From the NCBI GenBank assembly GCA_050516505.1, contig CP191518.1, forward strand, positions 682,001 through 746,000: a stretch of DNA of 64,000 nucleotides, written 5' to 3'. A model generated the notes under the pieces. It was not told where the DNA came from, ran no database searches, and saw only the letters and a list, made by a program, of their open reading frames with translations. A program made the position numbers and the translations under genes. Source of the stretch: Scandinavium ludwigii_A (GTDB lineage: Bacteria > Pseudomonadota > Gammaproteobacteria > Enterobacterales > Enterobacteriaceae). How positions within the stretch are numbered: position 1 is the stretch's first letter; each line of letters begins with the position of its first letter. This document shows, one piece after another, positions 33,767 to 42,729 of this stretch.

Positions 33767-34088
33767 CAACACTCAAATGCCTAAGTATCTCCCCCAGCAC
33801 CGCCTCTTCATTCATTCTGAGTTCGTTATTCCAAAAACGTAAAACCCGCCAGCCATGAGCATTTAACCATGTCGTTCTTTGGTTATCATATTCACTTCTT
33901 TCGGCGTGTTGCCCGCCATCCAACTCAATAATCAGCCGCGCCCGATAGCAGACGAAATCCGCAATATAGGGACCAAGAGGCATTTGTCGGCGGAATTTAT
34001 AACCATAGAAACGTTTTGCCCGGAGCAAAAACCACAAGCGGTTTTCTTCCGGTGTTTGATTGGTGCGAAGAAATTTATGTTTTTCCAT
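33738..34088 (-). CDS. DUF559 (VSR-like endonuclease fold) protein
   Basis: Small protein of 116 residues with the DUF559 domain, related to very-short-patch-repair endonucleases. Visible family motifs are TPEENRLWFLLR, GYKFRRQMPLGPYIADFVC and IIELDGGQHAERSEYD with the conserved Glu/Asp/Gln. No partner methylase lies nearby and its biological role is unknown. The last residues (PLPNPLP) are encoded by the adjoining CCCTCTCCC repeat, so the natural end of the gene has been replaced or extended by the repeat. Confidence 0.85.
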   Translation of the reverse strand: MEKHKFLRTNQTPEENRLWFLLRAKRFYGYKFRRQMPLGPYIADFVCYRARLIIELDGGQHAERSEYDNQRTTWLNAHGWRVLRFWNNELRMNEEAVLGEILRHLSVAAPLPNPLP

Positions 34089-34151
34089 CCCCCCAATCTG
34101 CCAGCTTTTCCTTCTACTCGCAGAACGGGAGATGAAATCCTGAATCGTGCT

Positions 34152-35294
34152 TCAGGAATCTTCGGACAGGAACAGCTCGAGGAGGGAGTTCAGGAACAGT
34201 TTCCCGTGCTCGGTAATCTGCCAGAACTGATCAGACTCGCTGAGATAACCCTGTGCGATGGCGTCTTCAATCCGCGCGCGAACCGCAGACTCTGGCAAAC
34301 CCGTGAACGCGGTGAATTCAGCACGAGGTGCGGGCTCCAGCAGGCGGAAGCGGTTCATAAAGAACTCGAACGGTTTGTCTGCAGTTTCAACGTCGTGCTG
34401 ACGCTCCAGATAGCGACCTTCCATATACCCACGTGGATGACGGGTTTTGGCCGTACGCAGAATGCGCCCGTCCGGGAACGTCACTTTACCGTGTGCGCCG
34501 CAGCCAATGCCCAGGTAATCACCGAATCGCCAGTAGTTCAGGTTGTGCTGACACTGATAGCCCGGCTTGGCGTAGGCTGATGTTTCATACTGCTGATAGC
34601 CCGCTGCGCTCAGCAGCTGGTGGCCCTGCTCGTAGATATCCCACAGCGCGTCGTCGTCCGGCAGTTTTGGCGGGCGAGAGCCAAACAGCGTGTTCGGTTC
34701 GATGGTGAGTTGATACCACGATAAATGCGGCGGATTGAGCGCAATCGCCTGACGCAGATCGTCCAGTGCTTCTTCCAGCGACTGGTCCGGCAGGCCGTGC
34801 ATCAGGTCGAGGTTAAAGCTGCGTAAGTTCAGGCTGGTCGCCAGATGTGCCGCGCGTTTCGCTTCGTCGGCGTCGTGAATACGCCCCAGACGTTTGAGTT
34901 TGGCTTCGCTAAAGCTCTGCACGCCGATCGAAATGCGGTTCACGCCCGCGCGCTGATAATCCACAAAGCGGTCGGCTTCCACCGTGCCAGGGTTGGCTTC
35001 CATCGTGATTTCAGCGTCAGACGCCAGATTCAGGCGTGCGCGGACGCCATCCAGCAGTGTTTGCATCGCCGGGCCAGACAGCAGGCTCGGCGTGCCTCCG
35101 CCGATGAAAATCGTTTTTACTTCGCGTCCCTGCGCGTAAGGCACGTCGACGTCTAAATCGGCCAGCAGATGTTGCACGTAGTCGTCATGCGGCACTTCGC
35201 CTTTCAGCGCGTGCGAATTGAAATCGCAGTACGGGCATTTCTGCACACACCAGGGAATGTGAATGTAAAGACTCAGCGGAGGGAGAACGGTCAT
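34152..35294 (-). CDS. hemW: heme chaperone HemW (radical SAM family)
   Basis: Radical-SAM-type protein related to HemN that binds heme and passes it to respiratory proteins. It has 380 residues against 378 in E. coli. The cluster motif is CVQKCPYC (C-x3-C-x2-C) near residue 16. GGGTPSLL and the HemN C-terminal domain are present. It overlaps rdgB by one base. Confidence 0.94.
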   Translation of the reverse strand: MTVLPPLSLYIHIPWCVQKCPYCDFNSHALKGEVPHDDYVQHLLADLDVDVPYAQGREVKTIFIGGGTPSLLSGPAMQTLLDGVRARLNLASDAEITMEANPGTVEADRFVDYQRAGVNRISIGVQSFSEAKLKRLGRIHDADEAKRAAHLATSLNLRSFNLDLMHGLPDQSLEEALDDLRQAIALNPPHLSWYQLTIEPNTLFGSRPPKLPDDDALWDIYEQGHQLLSAAGYQQYETSAYAKPGYQCQHNLNYWRFGDYLGIGCGAHGKVTFPDGRILRTAKTRHPRGYMEGRYLERQHDVETADKPFEFFMNRFRLLEPAPRAEFTAFTGLPESAVRARIEDAIAQGYLSESDQFWQITEHGKLFLNSLLELFLSEDS

Positions 35295-35881
35295 TAACGC
35301 AGTGCTTCCAGTAACAGTTTCAGCGCCTGTCCACGGTGGGACACGGCAATTTTTTCTTCACGGCTCAGTTCAGCCGCCGTTTTACCGGCGTCGGGAACAA
35401 AGAATATCGGGTCGTAGCCAAAGCCACCATTACCTGCGGCTTCACGGGTAATCACGCCCGGCCAGCTGCCGTGGCATACCAACGGCGTTGGGTCTTCGGC
35501 ATGACGCATGTACACCAGCACGCAATGGAACTGCGCCTGGCGTTTATCGTCGGGCACGTCGTTCAACGCCACCAGCAGCTTTTCGAGATTCTGCTGGTCG
35601 CTCGCATCTTCGCCCGCATAGCGCGCGGAGTAAATCCCCGGCGCACCACCGAGAACGTCAACCGCCAGGCCGGAATCATCAGCAATCGCAGGCAGACCGG
35701 TGACTTTCGCCGCGTGACGCGCTTTGAGAATCGCATTCTCAATAAAGGTCAGTCCGGTTTCTTCCACCGACTCGACGTTCAGTTCGGTCTGTGCGACGAC
35801 GTCGAGACCAAAATCGTTTAACAGCGAGGCGAGCTCGCGCACTTTACCGGCGTTACCGGTAGCCAGAACTACTTTTTGCAT
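35294..35881 (-). CDS. rdgB: XTP/dITP pyrophosphatase
   Basis: Cleans the nucleotide pool by hydrolysing dITP, XTP and dHAPTP to monophosphates. It has 195 residues. The HAM1 family features are TGNAGKVRELASLL at the N-terminus, the catalytic region FIENAILKARHAAKVTGLPA, DDSGLAVDVLGGAPGIYSAR and GFGYDPIFFVP. It sits in the yggS-yggT-yggU-rdgB-hemW operon. Confidence 0.96.
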   Translation of the reverse strand: MQKVVLATGNAGKVRELASLLNDFGLDVVAQTELNVESVEETGLTFIENAILKARHAAKVTGLPAIADDSGLAVDVLGGAPGIYSARYAGEDASDQQNLEKLLVALNDVPDDKRQAQFHCVLVYMRHAEDPTPLVCHGSWPGVITREAAGNGGFGYDPIFFVPDAGKTAAELSREEKIAVSHRGQALKLLLEALR

Positions 35882-35892
35882 GGGATGTCCTG

Positions 35893-36180
35893 TCAGGTGA
35901 GCGCGTCAACGCCCGAAGGGATCTGTTGCGGTTGAATGATTTTTACCTGCTTATGGCGGCCTAATTCGCCTTTCTCAATTATCACCTGGCTCTTCGCGAC
36001 GCGAAACTGTTTGGCGAGAAATTTTACCAAATGCGCATTGGCCTGGCCGTCCACTGGCGGTGCGGTGATGGCGACTTTTAGTTCGTCGCCATGCAGTCCG
36101 ACAATGCTGTCACGGCTGGCTTTCGGCTGAATGTACAGCCGTAAAACCAGCCCGTCTTCGCAGACTTCAACGGCACTCAT
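35893..36180 (-). CDS. yggU: DUF167 family protein YggU
   Basis: Conserved 95-residue cytosolic protein of unknown function. ATG 36180 (MSAVEVCEDG) is chosen because it overlaps the yggT stop by four bases (ATGA) and matches the E. coli start. Family motifs LYIQPKASRDSI and VDGQANAHLVKFLAKQF are clear. Confidence 0.93.
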   Translation of the reverse strand: MSAVEVCEDGLVLRLYIQPKASRDSIVGLHGDELKVAITAPPVDGQANAHLVKFLAKQFRVAKSQVIIEKGELGRHKQVKIIQPQQIPSGVDALT

Positions 36181-36743
36181 AGCGCCATCCACAGCCCCGG
36201 CAGCAGCATATTTCCAGTGGCCTGTAACAGCTCGGAGATACCCATATTAGCCACGTACAGCAGCAGAACGAGGATCATCGGCGAGAAATCGATGCCACCC
36301 ATCGACGGCAGCATCCCGCGAATTGGGCGCAGCAGCGGGTCGGCCAGTTGCATCAGCACGAATTCCACCGGGCTACGACCGCGGCTGACCCAGCTCATAA
36401 TCGCCATCAGCATCAGCACCCAGAAAATCAGCAGGCCGATGGTTTTCACCAAAATCAGCACCGCGGAAATCCAGATAATTGGCTGGAAGGTGATCACCAT
36501 AAACAGCACGATCGCTTTCAGTACGCAGAGCACGAAAGCCAGCAACAAGGATGCGCTGTCGATAGGTCCCATCGCAGGGATCACGCGGCGCAGAGGGCCG
36601 ACGAGCGGCTGCGTGGCCTTCACCACGAACTGCGAAAAGGGATTGTAGAAATCACAGCGGGCCCACTGCATCCAGACGCGGAGCAGCATCACCATGGTGT
36701 ACAGCTCAATCACCGTCGAGAGCAGGAAAGTCAACGTCTTCAT
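36177..36743 (-). CDS. yggT: YggT family inner-membrane protein
   Basis: Integral membrane protein, 188 residues as in E. coli, made of two similar YggT repeats, each with two helices and a conserved PLLRPIRGMLP-like segment (PLVGPLRRVIP in the first, PLLRPIRGMLP in the second). It is linked in E. coli to osmotic or ion homeostasis. It is coupled to yggU by a four-base overlap and lies 22 bp after yggS. Confidence 0.95.
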   Translation of the reverse strand: MKTLTFLLSTVIELYTMVMLLRVWMQWARCDFYNPFSQFVVKATQPLVGPLRRVIPAMGPIDSASLLLAFVLCVLKAIVLFMVITFQPIIWISAVLILVKTIGLLIFWVLMLMAIMSWVSRGRSPVEFVLMQLADPLLRPIRGMLPSMGGIDFSPMILVLLLYVANMGISELLQATGNMLLPGLWMAL

Positions 36744-36765
36744 GGCGTTCCTCAGTTTTCCTTAT

Positions 36766-37470
36766 TTATTGTTGTGTGTAATTGCGCGCGCCAAAAATGG
36801 CGGTACCGATGCGCACCATCGTGCTACCCGCCGCAATCGCGGCATCCATGTCGTCGGACATACCCAGAGAGAGCGTGTCCACGGAGGGATAGCGTGTTTT
36901 CAGCCGGGCAAATGCTACCGCCATTTGTTGGGCGACCGCAAACTGCCTTACATATTCTGACTCAGGCGCCGGAATGGCCATCAGTCCACGCAGGCTCAGG
37001 CCAGGCAGAGCAGCGACTTCGGCGGCCAGCGCATCGATATCTTCAGGCGCAATGCCGGATTTGCTCGACTCATCGCTGATGTTGACCTGGATAAGCACGT
37101 TCAGCGGCGGCAAATGCGCAGGACGCTGCTCGCTCAGACGACTGGCGATGCGCAGACGGTCAACGGTATGGCACCAGTCGAAATGCTCTGCCACCAGACG
37201 GCTTTTGTTCGACTGCAACGGGCCAATAAAGTGCCACTGCAGATCGTTTTGTCCTGCTTCCTGGAAATAGCGGACCTTCTCTATTCCTTCCTGAACGTAG
37301 TTTTCACCAAAGGCGCGTTGGCCCGCAGCGATAGCTTCTTCGATGGCGCTCGCAGGTTTCGTTTTACTGACTGCAAGCAACGTAACTTCTTCTGGAGCAC
37401 GGCCGCAAAGGGCGACAGCGGCTGAGATTTTGTCCCTGACCTGTGTCAGGTTATGCGCAATGTCGTTCAT
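36766..37470 (-). CDS. yggS: PLP homeostasis protein YggS (PLPBP)
   Basis: PLP-binding protein that regulates vitamin B6 and amino-acid pools. ATG 37470 gives 234 residues, the E. coli length. The PLP lysine is in LLAVSKTKPAS near residue 36. FGENYVQE, LQWHFIGPLQSNK and LSLGMSDDM are intact. The first gene of the yggS-yggT-yggU-rdgB-hemW operon, it is divergent from yggR with only 15 bp between start codons, so the two promoters must overlap each other's coding region. Confidence 0.95.
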   Translation of the reverse strand: MNDIAHNLTQVRDKISAAVALCGRAPEEVTLLAVSKTKPASAIEEAIAAGQRAFGENYVQEGIEKVRYFQEAGQNDLQWHFIGPLQSNKSRLVAEHFDWCHTVDRLRIASRLSEQRPAHLPPLNVLIQVNISDESSKSGIAPEDIDALAAEVAALPGLSLRGLMAIPAPESEYVRQFAVAQQMAVAFARLKTRYPSVDTLSLGMSDDMDAAIAAGSTMVRIGTAIFGARNYTQQ

Positions 37471-37485
37471 TTTCAGGATGATGGT

Positions 37486-38466
37486 ATGGATATGCAGGAA
37501 ATTGTGGCCCTTAGTGTAAAGCATAACGTCTCGGATCTACACCTGTGCGGCGATGGCACAGTGCGCTGGCGGCGGCGAGGACACCTCGAACCGGCCCCCT
37601 TCAGCGTGCCGGAGCCGCAAGCGCTGTTGCAAAACTGGCTCAGTGAAACGGCGATGCGGCAATGGGAAAAGGATAATCAGTGTGATTTTGCGGTGCAGAC
37701 GGACAACGGCACGAGGCTGCGCGCCAGTGCGTTCCGACATGCGGACGGCGTTTCAATCGTTTTACGGCTGTTGCCGGAAATCTGCCCGCAGCTGGCGGAG
37801 CTTGGCGTTCCGCCCGCAATCAACGAACTTCTGGCCGGAGAAAGCGGGCTGATTCTGGTAACCGGCGCCACCGGCAGCGGGAAATCCACGACTCTGGCGG
37901 CGATGGTCGACTACCTCAATCATCAGCGCGACGGGCATATTTTAACCCTGGAAGATCCGGTGGAGTTCGTGCATCACAGCGAGCGATGTCTGATTCATCA
38001 GCGCGAAGTGGGGGAGCATTGCGGATCGTTTTCTGCGGCACTGCGGGTGGCGTTGCGTCAGGATCCTGATGTGATTTTGCTCGGCGAGTTGCGGGATACT
38101 GAAACCATCCGTCTGGCGCTTACGGCAGCAGAAACCGGGCATCTGGTGTTGTCGACGCTGCACACACGTGGCGCGGCACAGGCCATTGAAAGGCTGGTGG
38201 ATGTTTTTCCCGCGGGTGAGAAAGAGCAGGTGCGTAGCCAATTGTCCGGCAGCCTGTGCGCGGTGTTGGCGCAAAAGCTGGTGTCGGATAAACAGGGCGG
38301 GCGCGTGGCGTTGTATGAACTGTTGGTCAACACGCCGGCGGTGGGCAGCCTGATTCGCGATGGTAAAACCCATCAACTGCCAGGCGTGATGCAGGCCGGG
38401 CAGCAAATGGGGATGATGACGTTTTCGCAGTGCTTCCAGCAGCGACAGGCGGCAGGCCGCCTTTAG
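37486..38466 (+). CDS. yggR: PilT-like type IV pilus retraction ATPase homologue YggR
   Basis: Secretion-type ATPase of 326 residues from ATG 37486 (MDMQEIVALSVKHNVSDLHL), the E. coli length. Walker A GATGSGKST, an Asp box LTLEDPVEF, Walker B VILLGELRD and the His box LSTLHTRGAAQ are present. No pilus genes lie nearby, so it probably serves pilin genes elsewhere or is an orphan. Its 3' end overlaps the convergent FAD oxidoreductase gene by four bases. Confidence 0.92.
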   Translation: MDMQEIVALSVKHNVSDLHLCGDGTVRWRRRGHLEPAPFSVPEPQALLQNWLSETAMRQWEKDNQCDFAVQTDNGTRLRASAFRHADGVSIVLRLLPEICPQLAELGVPPAINELLAGESGLILVTGATGSGKSTTLAAMVDYLNHQRDGHILTLEDPVEFVHHSERCLIHQREVGEHCGSFSAALRVALRQDPDVILLGELRDTETIRLALTAAETGHLVLSTLHTRGAAQAIERLVDVFPAGEKEQVRSQLSGSLCAVLAQKLVSDKQGGRVALYELLVNTPAVGSLIRDGKTHQLPGVMQAGQQMGMMTFSQCFQQRQAAGRL

Positions 38467-40721
38467 CGAACGTTGAGTGAATAAACCGCAGGCAGCGCAC
38501 CCGCGGTGGCGAGAACGTCCAGCCGCACTTCGCGCGCGCGAATGGCGGTGGGGAATTCATGCCTGCACACGGAATGGTGGTTGTGTTCGACTTCAGCCAG
38601 TAACGTTTCGTCTGCCCACAAGCGGTAATGGGTGATGCAATGTGGGGTCACCGCGCTGGCGTGGCCCATTTGCACGGTTTCCATCGCATTGTCAAAATCG
38701 TTGTCCTGCACCAGCGTCAGGCTCTTAATCGTCAGTGGTTCCTGCCAGTGCCAGCGAACGGTCGGGGTTTCATCGTTCAGAGCTGGCACCCAGGCGTTAG
38801 TTTGCTGTTCAGGGCGCAGGCGGCCATTGAGCAGATGCGTTGCCGGATAGCAGCGCAGCGGCGTAGCAACACGCAGGGCAGGCAGGATCTGATTCGGATG
38901 GCGGCGCGGGAGCCAGAAGTCGAACTCGTCCACACCGTAGTCGCCGTCGACCACCTGGCGAGTGTGTTTTGCTACACGGGCGTTCAGGCTGTTGAACACG
39001 GTCATGATGCCTGGAAGCTGAACGTCGGTGAGCGCGATGTCGATATTTTCCTGTGCGTCGAAGGCAACGAAAACGTACTGGTCACGATCGCTCACCCAAT
39101 CGAACTGGCAACGATATTCGCCTTCGCCGTTCACGCTGATACGGCTGCTGGCGTAGCGTAACTCCGGCGTAAAGTTGCCTGGGATCAGGCTGCCCAATAG
39201 CGTGATAGTCAGCGTCTGTGGGTTTTGGCTGCGTAAGGTCAATGACAATTCCGGCAACGCTTCGCCGGTTTTCACGGGCAGCAGAAGCGCCATCCGTTCG
39301 CGCAGAGAGTGCCACACGCCGTTCGGAGGCAGCTCGCTCAATTGCAGTTCACTGCTGACGCTAATTTCTGCTCCACGGGCAGGATCATCCAGCCACTGGC
39401 GGGGAATGTAACAGCCGGAGGCTTGCAAACGCTGCTGAAGCTCGCCAATGCGTTGTTGCCCCGCCAGCGCTTTTGGCGTGATGTCTTGTTCATGACACAG
39501 CGCCGCACCCGCGCCTGCCACTTCGCCGAGCAGCCCGCAGGTGCACATCACGCGGGCGCTGCCGAAGGCGACGTGCGAGGCGGAAATCAGTCGTCCGGTC
39601 AGAAACAGGTTATCCAGCGAGCGGCTGTAAAGGCTCCGCCACGGAATGGTGTAGGTGCCTTTGCTGTGAAACTGACGGCAGCCGTCGTGAGTGCTGTACA
39701 CGCCGTCGGCGGGGTGTAAGTCTATCGACCAGCCGCCGTAGCCGACGGCGTCATAATGGTCGCGTTGTTCGATGATATCCTGCTGACTTAGCAGATGATC
39801 GCCCATAAAGCGGCGGCTTTCGCGCTTGCCAGGCACCGAGCCGACCCATTCGATGGTCATATTGGCGGCTTCAGGAAAATCGCCGGAATTTTTGATGTGA
39901 TCCCACACGCCCCAAACGATTTTCCACAGTTCCCACTTGATGGTTTCGCTTTCATAAACCGTATCCAGGCGACCCCCCCATTCCAGCCACCACAGGTCGC
40001 AACCGTTCAGCGTGGACGTTAGCCGCTTATAGCGCGGGATATCGGTTATTTCTTTTAGCGCAAAAGAGGGCGGGACAAAGTTGACCGGACCCTCGGTCTT
40101 TTTGGTGTAGAAATAGATCGAGTGCCCGAGTTTATGGCCGAAGTTGTCTCCGGGCGCCATCTTTTCACCCAGCTCGCTTTCTTCCTCTGCGCCTTCTCGA
40201 AATTCTGCGCCCGCCAGATAGCCCAGCACACCGTCACCGGTAGCATCGCAAAACTGTGAGGCGGAAATGGAGTAGAAGGTTTCATTAATGGCGTTGAAAG
40301 CGCTGACCTGCGTAATGCGGTTCTGCTCTTTTTTCACCTCATACACGGCGGTGTTGAGCAGCAACGTCAACTTAGGCTGGCTGCGCGCCATATCCAGCAG
40401 CACCAGGTCAAACATCACCGGGTTACCTTCCTTATTGCGCCACAGGTTCTCCTCCATGATTTCACCCATAATGCCGCCTTCTCTCGCCCAGCGGTTGTTG
40501 TTACCCATATGCGAGGTCGCCCCGTTGGCCCATAATCTGACTTCGCTCGACGCGTTGCCGCCGAGAACCGGACGGTCCTGAATCAGGATAACCTCCAGCC
40601 CGCGACGTGCAGCGGCAAGGGCGGCGCATAGCCCGGCCAGACCGCCTCCGGCCACGACAAAATCAGCGTGCATCGGCTGCACAGGAAAGGTTCTGTTTTC
40701 ACATGGCGGGTAGATATTCAT
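38463..40721 (-). CDS. FAD-dependent oxidoreductase with a C-terminal beta-rich domain
   Basis: A 752-residue protein not seen at this place in E. coli. Residues 20-45 hold the Rossmann motif VVAGGGLAGLCAALAAARRG. The FAD_oxidored-type body includes LGGNASSEVRLWANG, FCDATGDGVLGYLAGAEFR and LFLTGRLISASHVAFGSARV with CTCG. The last 250 residues look beta-rich, like a discoidin/F5-8-type module (LTLVQDNDFDNAMETVQMG). There is no signal peptide. The substrate is unknown; in other bacteria relatives occur near sugar and glycoside genes. The divergent IclR gene is the likely regulator. Confidence 0.82.
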   Translation of the reverse strand: MNIYPPCENRTFPVQPMHADFVVAGGGLAGLCAALAAARRGLEVILIQDRPVLGGNASSEVRLWANGATSHMGNNNRWAREGGIMGEIMEENLWRNKEGNPVMFDLVLLDMARSQPKLTLLLNTAVYEVKKEQNRITQVSAFNAINETFYSISASQFCDATGDGVLGYLAGAEFREGAEEESELGEKMAPGDNFGHKLGHSIYFYTKKTEGPVNFVPPSFALKEITDIPRYKRLTSTLNGCDLWWLEWGGRLDTVYESETIKWELWKIVWGVWDHIKNSGDFPEAANMTIEWVGSVPGKRESRRFMGDHLLSQQDIIEQRDHYDAVGYGGWSIDLHPADGVYSTHDGCRQFHSKGTYTIPWRSLYSRSLDNLFLTGRLISASHVAFGSARVMCTCGLLGEVAGAGAALCHEQDITPKALAGQQRIGELQQRLQASGCYIPRQWLDDPARGAEISVSSELQLSELPPNGVWHSLRERMALLLPVKTGEALPELSLTLRSQNPQTLTITLLGSLIPGNFTPELRYASSRISVNGEGEYRCQFDWVSDRDQYVFVAFDAQENIDIALTDVQLPGIMTVFNSLNARVAKHTRQVVDGDYGVDEFDFWLPRRHPNQILPALRVATPLRCYPATHLLNGRLRPEQQTNAWVPALNDETPTVRWHWQEPLTIKSLTLVQDNDFDNAMETVQMGHASAVTPHCITHYRLWADETLLAEVEHNHHSVCRHEFPTAIRAREVRLDVLATAGALPAVYSLNVR

Positions 40722-40788
40722 TACCTTGTATCCTTTTGAACTGGCGCTAAAATCATTGCTTTATAAGCCTGTAACGGACGGAGCGTTA

Positions 40789-41481
40789 ATGTCATCTCAA
40801 CCAAACCAAAGCCTGATTGATGGCATTCGCTGCCTGCAATATCTGGTTTCCAGCGGCCGGGCCATTGGCTGTCGTGAGTTGGCGCGCTTGATGGGAATCA
40901 ACACCACCCGTGTTAATCGACTTCTGATGACCATGGCGTCCATCGGCCTGACCATGCAGGACGAACAGCGCCGCTATCTTCCGGGGCCGGGCATTCATGC
41001 GCTGGCCGCGCAGGCCATTCGCGGCTCTGCATTGTTTTCCCATGCGCTACCGATCCTCGAACGTGCCGCTCCGGGCGATCTCGTCGTGGCAGTGGGCGTT
41101 CTCTGGGAGGACCAGGTGATTTATATCTGGCACTCCGAACCGGGCAACAAGATGAGTCAGGCGCTGGCTGGTTTTCATATGCTGCCCGCCTGGCAGTCGG
41201 TCATTGGCATGTCGCTGCTGGCTGATGAAAGCGACGAAAGCCTTCAGCAGCGTTTCAGCCCAGAGCAGTGGCAGCAACTGGCGCCCCACGTGCAGCAACA
41301 GCGCGAAAAAGGCCACGTCGTCTGGCATCACAGCGATGGGGAGGTCTCCATGTCCCAGCCGTTGGGCGAACACTCCGCGGCATTAGCGTTTGCAGGCATG
41401 TGGAACCCGGAACCTGCCGAGGTGGAGCGTCGCGAGCAATCGCTGCATGAGTTAGCGCGGCTACTCATAAAACCTCGATGA
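40789..41481 (+). CDS. IclR-family transcriptional regulator
   Basis: Regulator of 230 residues. ATG 40789 (MSSQPNQSLIDG) has GGAG just upstream; the longer frame from 40726 crosses the promoter. The winged helix at about residues 8-65 (LARLMGINTTRVNRLLMTMA) is followed by an IclR effector domain (residues 75-230). It is divergent from the FAD oxidoreductase gene with 67 bp between start codons and so probably controls it. The effector is unknown. Confidence 0.85.
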   Translation: MSSQPNQSLIDGIRCLQYLVSSGRAIGCRELARLMGINTTRVNRLLMTMASIGLTMQDEQRRYLPGPGIHALAAQAIRGSALFSHALPILERAAPGDLVVAVGVLWEDQVIYIWHSEPGNKMSQALAGFHMLPAWQSVIGMSLLADESDESLQQRFSPEQWQQLAPHVQQQREKGHVVWHHSDGEVSMSQPLGEHSAALAFAGMWNPEPAEVERREQSLHELARLLIKPR

Positions 41482-41995
41482 CTCATTCTGTTTCTTTTAT
41501 AGAAACGGCTCATATTAGGCAAAAAACGCAGTTCTAAACTGTGAGCGCGATCGCGAGATTGGTGTGACAAACATTCAATTATTGATGCAGTATTTAATAT
41601 TCATTTGAACAAAACGGGTGATTTCTGATTTTTTAGAATGACAGATACGCTAATGTTATATTGATGTTGAAAATAAGTCGGATAATATAAAATGCTTTTT
41701 TACATTCATATCATTATTCATAAATTATAGTGATGTGAAATGTGTATCAATAATCATCTCATGTGGAAAAACCGCGTCACACTTGAATACGTAATGTTCA
41801 GAGATACAAAAAATGGCTTATACCTTTTGACACTTATCTGGCATTCGTTCTATTCTACTCACGGGGAATAGGATTTTTCTCACCAATTGCGATTTAATAT
41901 CTACGTTAAATTTTTAACTATTTCTCACGTTGTTTGTGCCTTTTTGGCCCATTTAATCACCATGATGGTGAGTCTCAACTACGGAGAGTTTTTAA
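41482..41995 (+). other. 514-bp AT-rich region upstream of the CsgD-like gene
   Basis: No convincing coding frame. The DNA becomes very AT-rich from about 41570 to 41930, a composition that often binds H-NS. A CGCGATCGCG palindrome containing a Dam site lies near 41547-41556. An ATG at 41996 is preceded by GGAGAG. The large size and composition recall the regulator-dense region upstream of csgD in E. coli, but individual operators cannot be assigned by eye. Confidence 0.5.
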
Positions 41996-42649
41996 ATGCT
42001 TGATGCCTCAGAGAGCGTAAGCCAGCCACGTCAGCTTATTCTCATTACACACCCTTCTTTTCAGGCAAATGCCTTTGCAAATTATCTGTCTGATCTTCTG
42101 TCTGTATTTGTCAGTATTCAACGTATTAACAAACCGCTTGTACAGAACTTGCCACGTGGGACCGTGGTGCTGTTTGATATTGCGGTATCGAATAAAAAAT
42201 TGAATGGGATCTGGCAAGGTATTATTCAATCGCAACTGGAAAATCCACGTTTGCTTATTATCAATAGCGCACAAAAGTATGAGCTATACGAAATGGCAAA
42301 ATGGCCTGCGCTGTACGGTATATTTCGTCACGACGATGATGAATCGCGTTTAGTTGAGGGCGTCAAGGCTGTACTTAACGGCGAGCAGACGGCTGAATTG
42401 AGCGTGATGCACCCGGCAATGTATGCCGCAGAACACACATCCATCGAATCCGACAATATTCCGTTGACCGAACGTGAGTGTGAAATCCTCAATGAATTGC
42501 GCCATGGTGCAACCAATTTGGATATCGCGCGGGCGTTGTTTATTAGTGAGAATACGGTACGAACGCACCTGTATAACGTTTTCCGCAAGCTAAGTGTTAA
42601 AAACAGAACACAAGCGGTAAGTTGGGCGAATGAGAATTTGCGTCACTAA
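41996..42649 (+). CDS. CsgD-like LuxR-family transcriptional regulator
   Basis: A 217-residue regulator close in length and text to CsgD, the biofilm/curli activator (216 residues). The N-terminal receiver-like domain (about 12-140) includes LILITHPSFQANAF and WPALYGIFRHDDDESRLV, and it lacks a clear full phosphorylation pocket, as in CsgD. The C-terminal GerE/LuxR helix-turn-helix is LTERECEILNELRHGATN, then ARALFISENTVRTHLYNVF and KNRTQAVSWANENLR. No csg genes are next to it, so it is probably a paralogue. Coding DNA is AT-richer than its neighbours. Confidence 0.88.
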   Translation: MLDASESVSQPRQLILITHPSFQANAFANYLSDLLSVFVSIQRINKPLVQNLPRGTVVLFDIAVSNKKLNGIWQGIIQSQLENPRLLIINSAQKYELYEMAKWPALYGIFRHDDDESRLVEGVKAVLNGEQTAELSVMHPAMYAAEHTSIESDNIPLTERECEILNELRHGATNLDIARALFISENTVRTHLYNVFRKLSVKNRTQAVSWANENLRH

Positions 42650-42655
42650 ACGGCA

Positions 42656-42722
42656 ATTGCCCGGCGGGGCGAGGCTTGCCGGGTCTACAAAATCCTAAGA
42701 GCCTGTAGGCCCGGTCAGAACA
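42656..42722. repeat. pair of REP-like palindromes
   Basis: TTGCCCGGCGGGGCGAGGC with TTGCCGGGTCTACAAA, then CCTGTAGGCCCGG. This is a BIME-like arrangement between the convergent CsgD-like gene and ruvX. Confidence 0.65.
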
Positions 42723-42729
42723 GGGCTGG

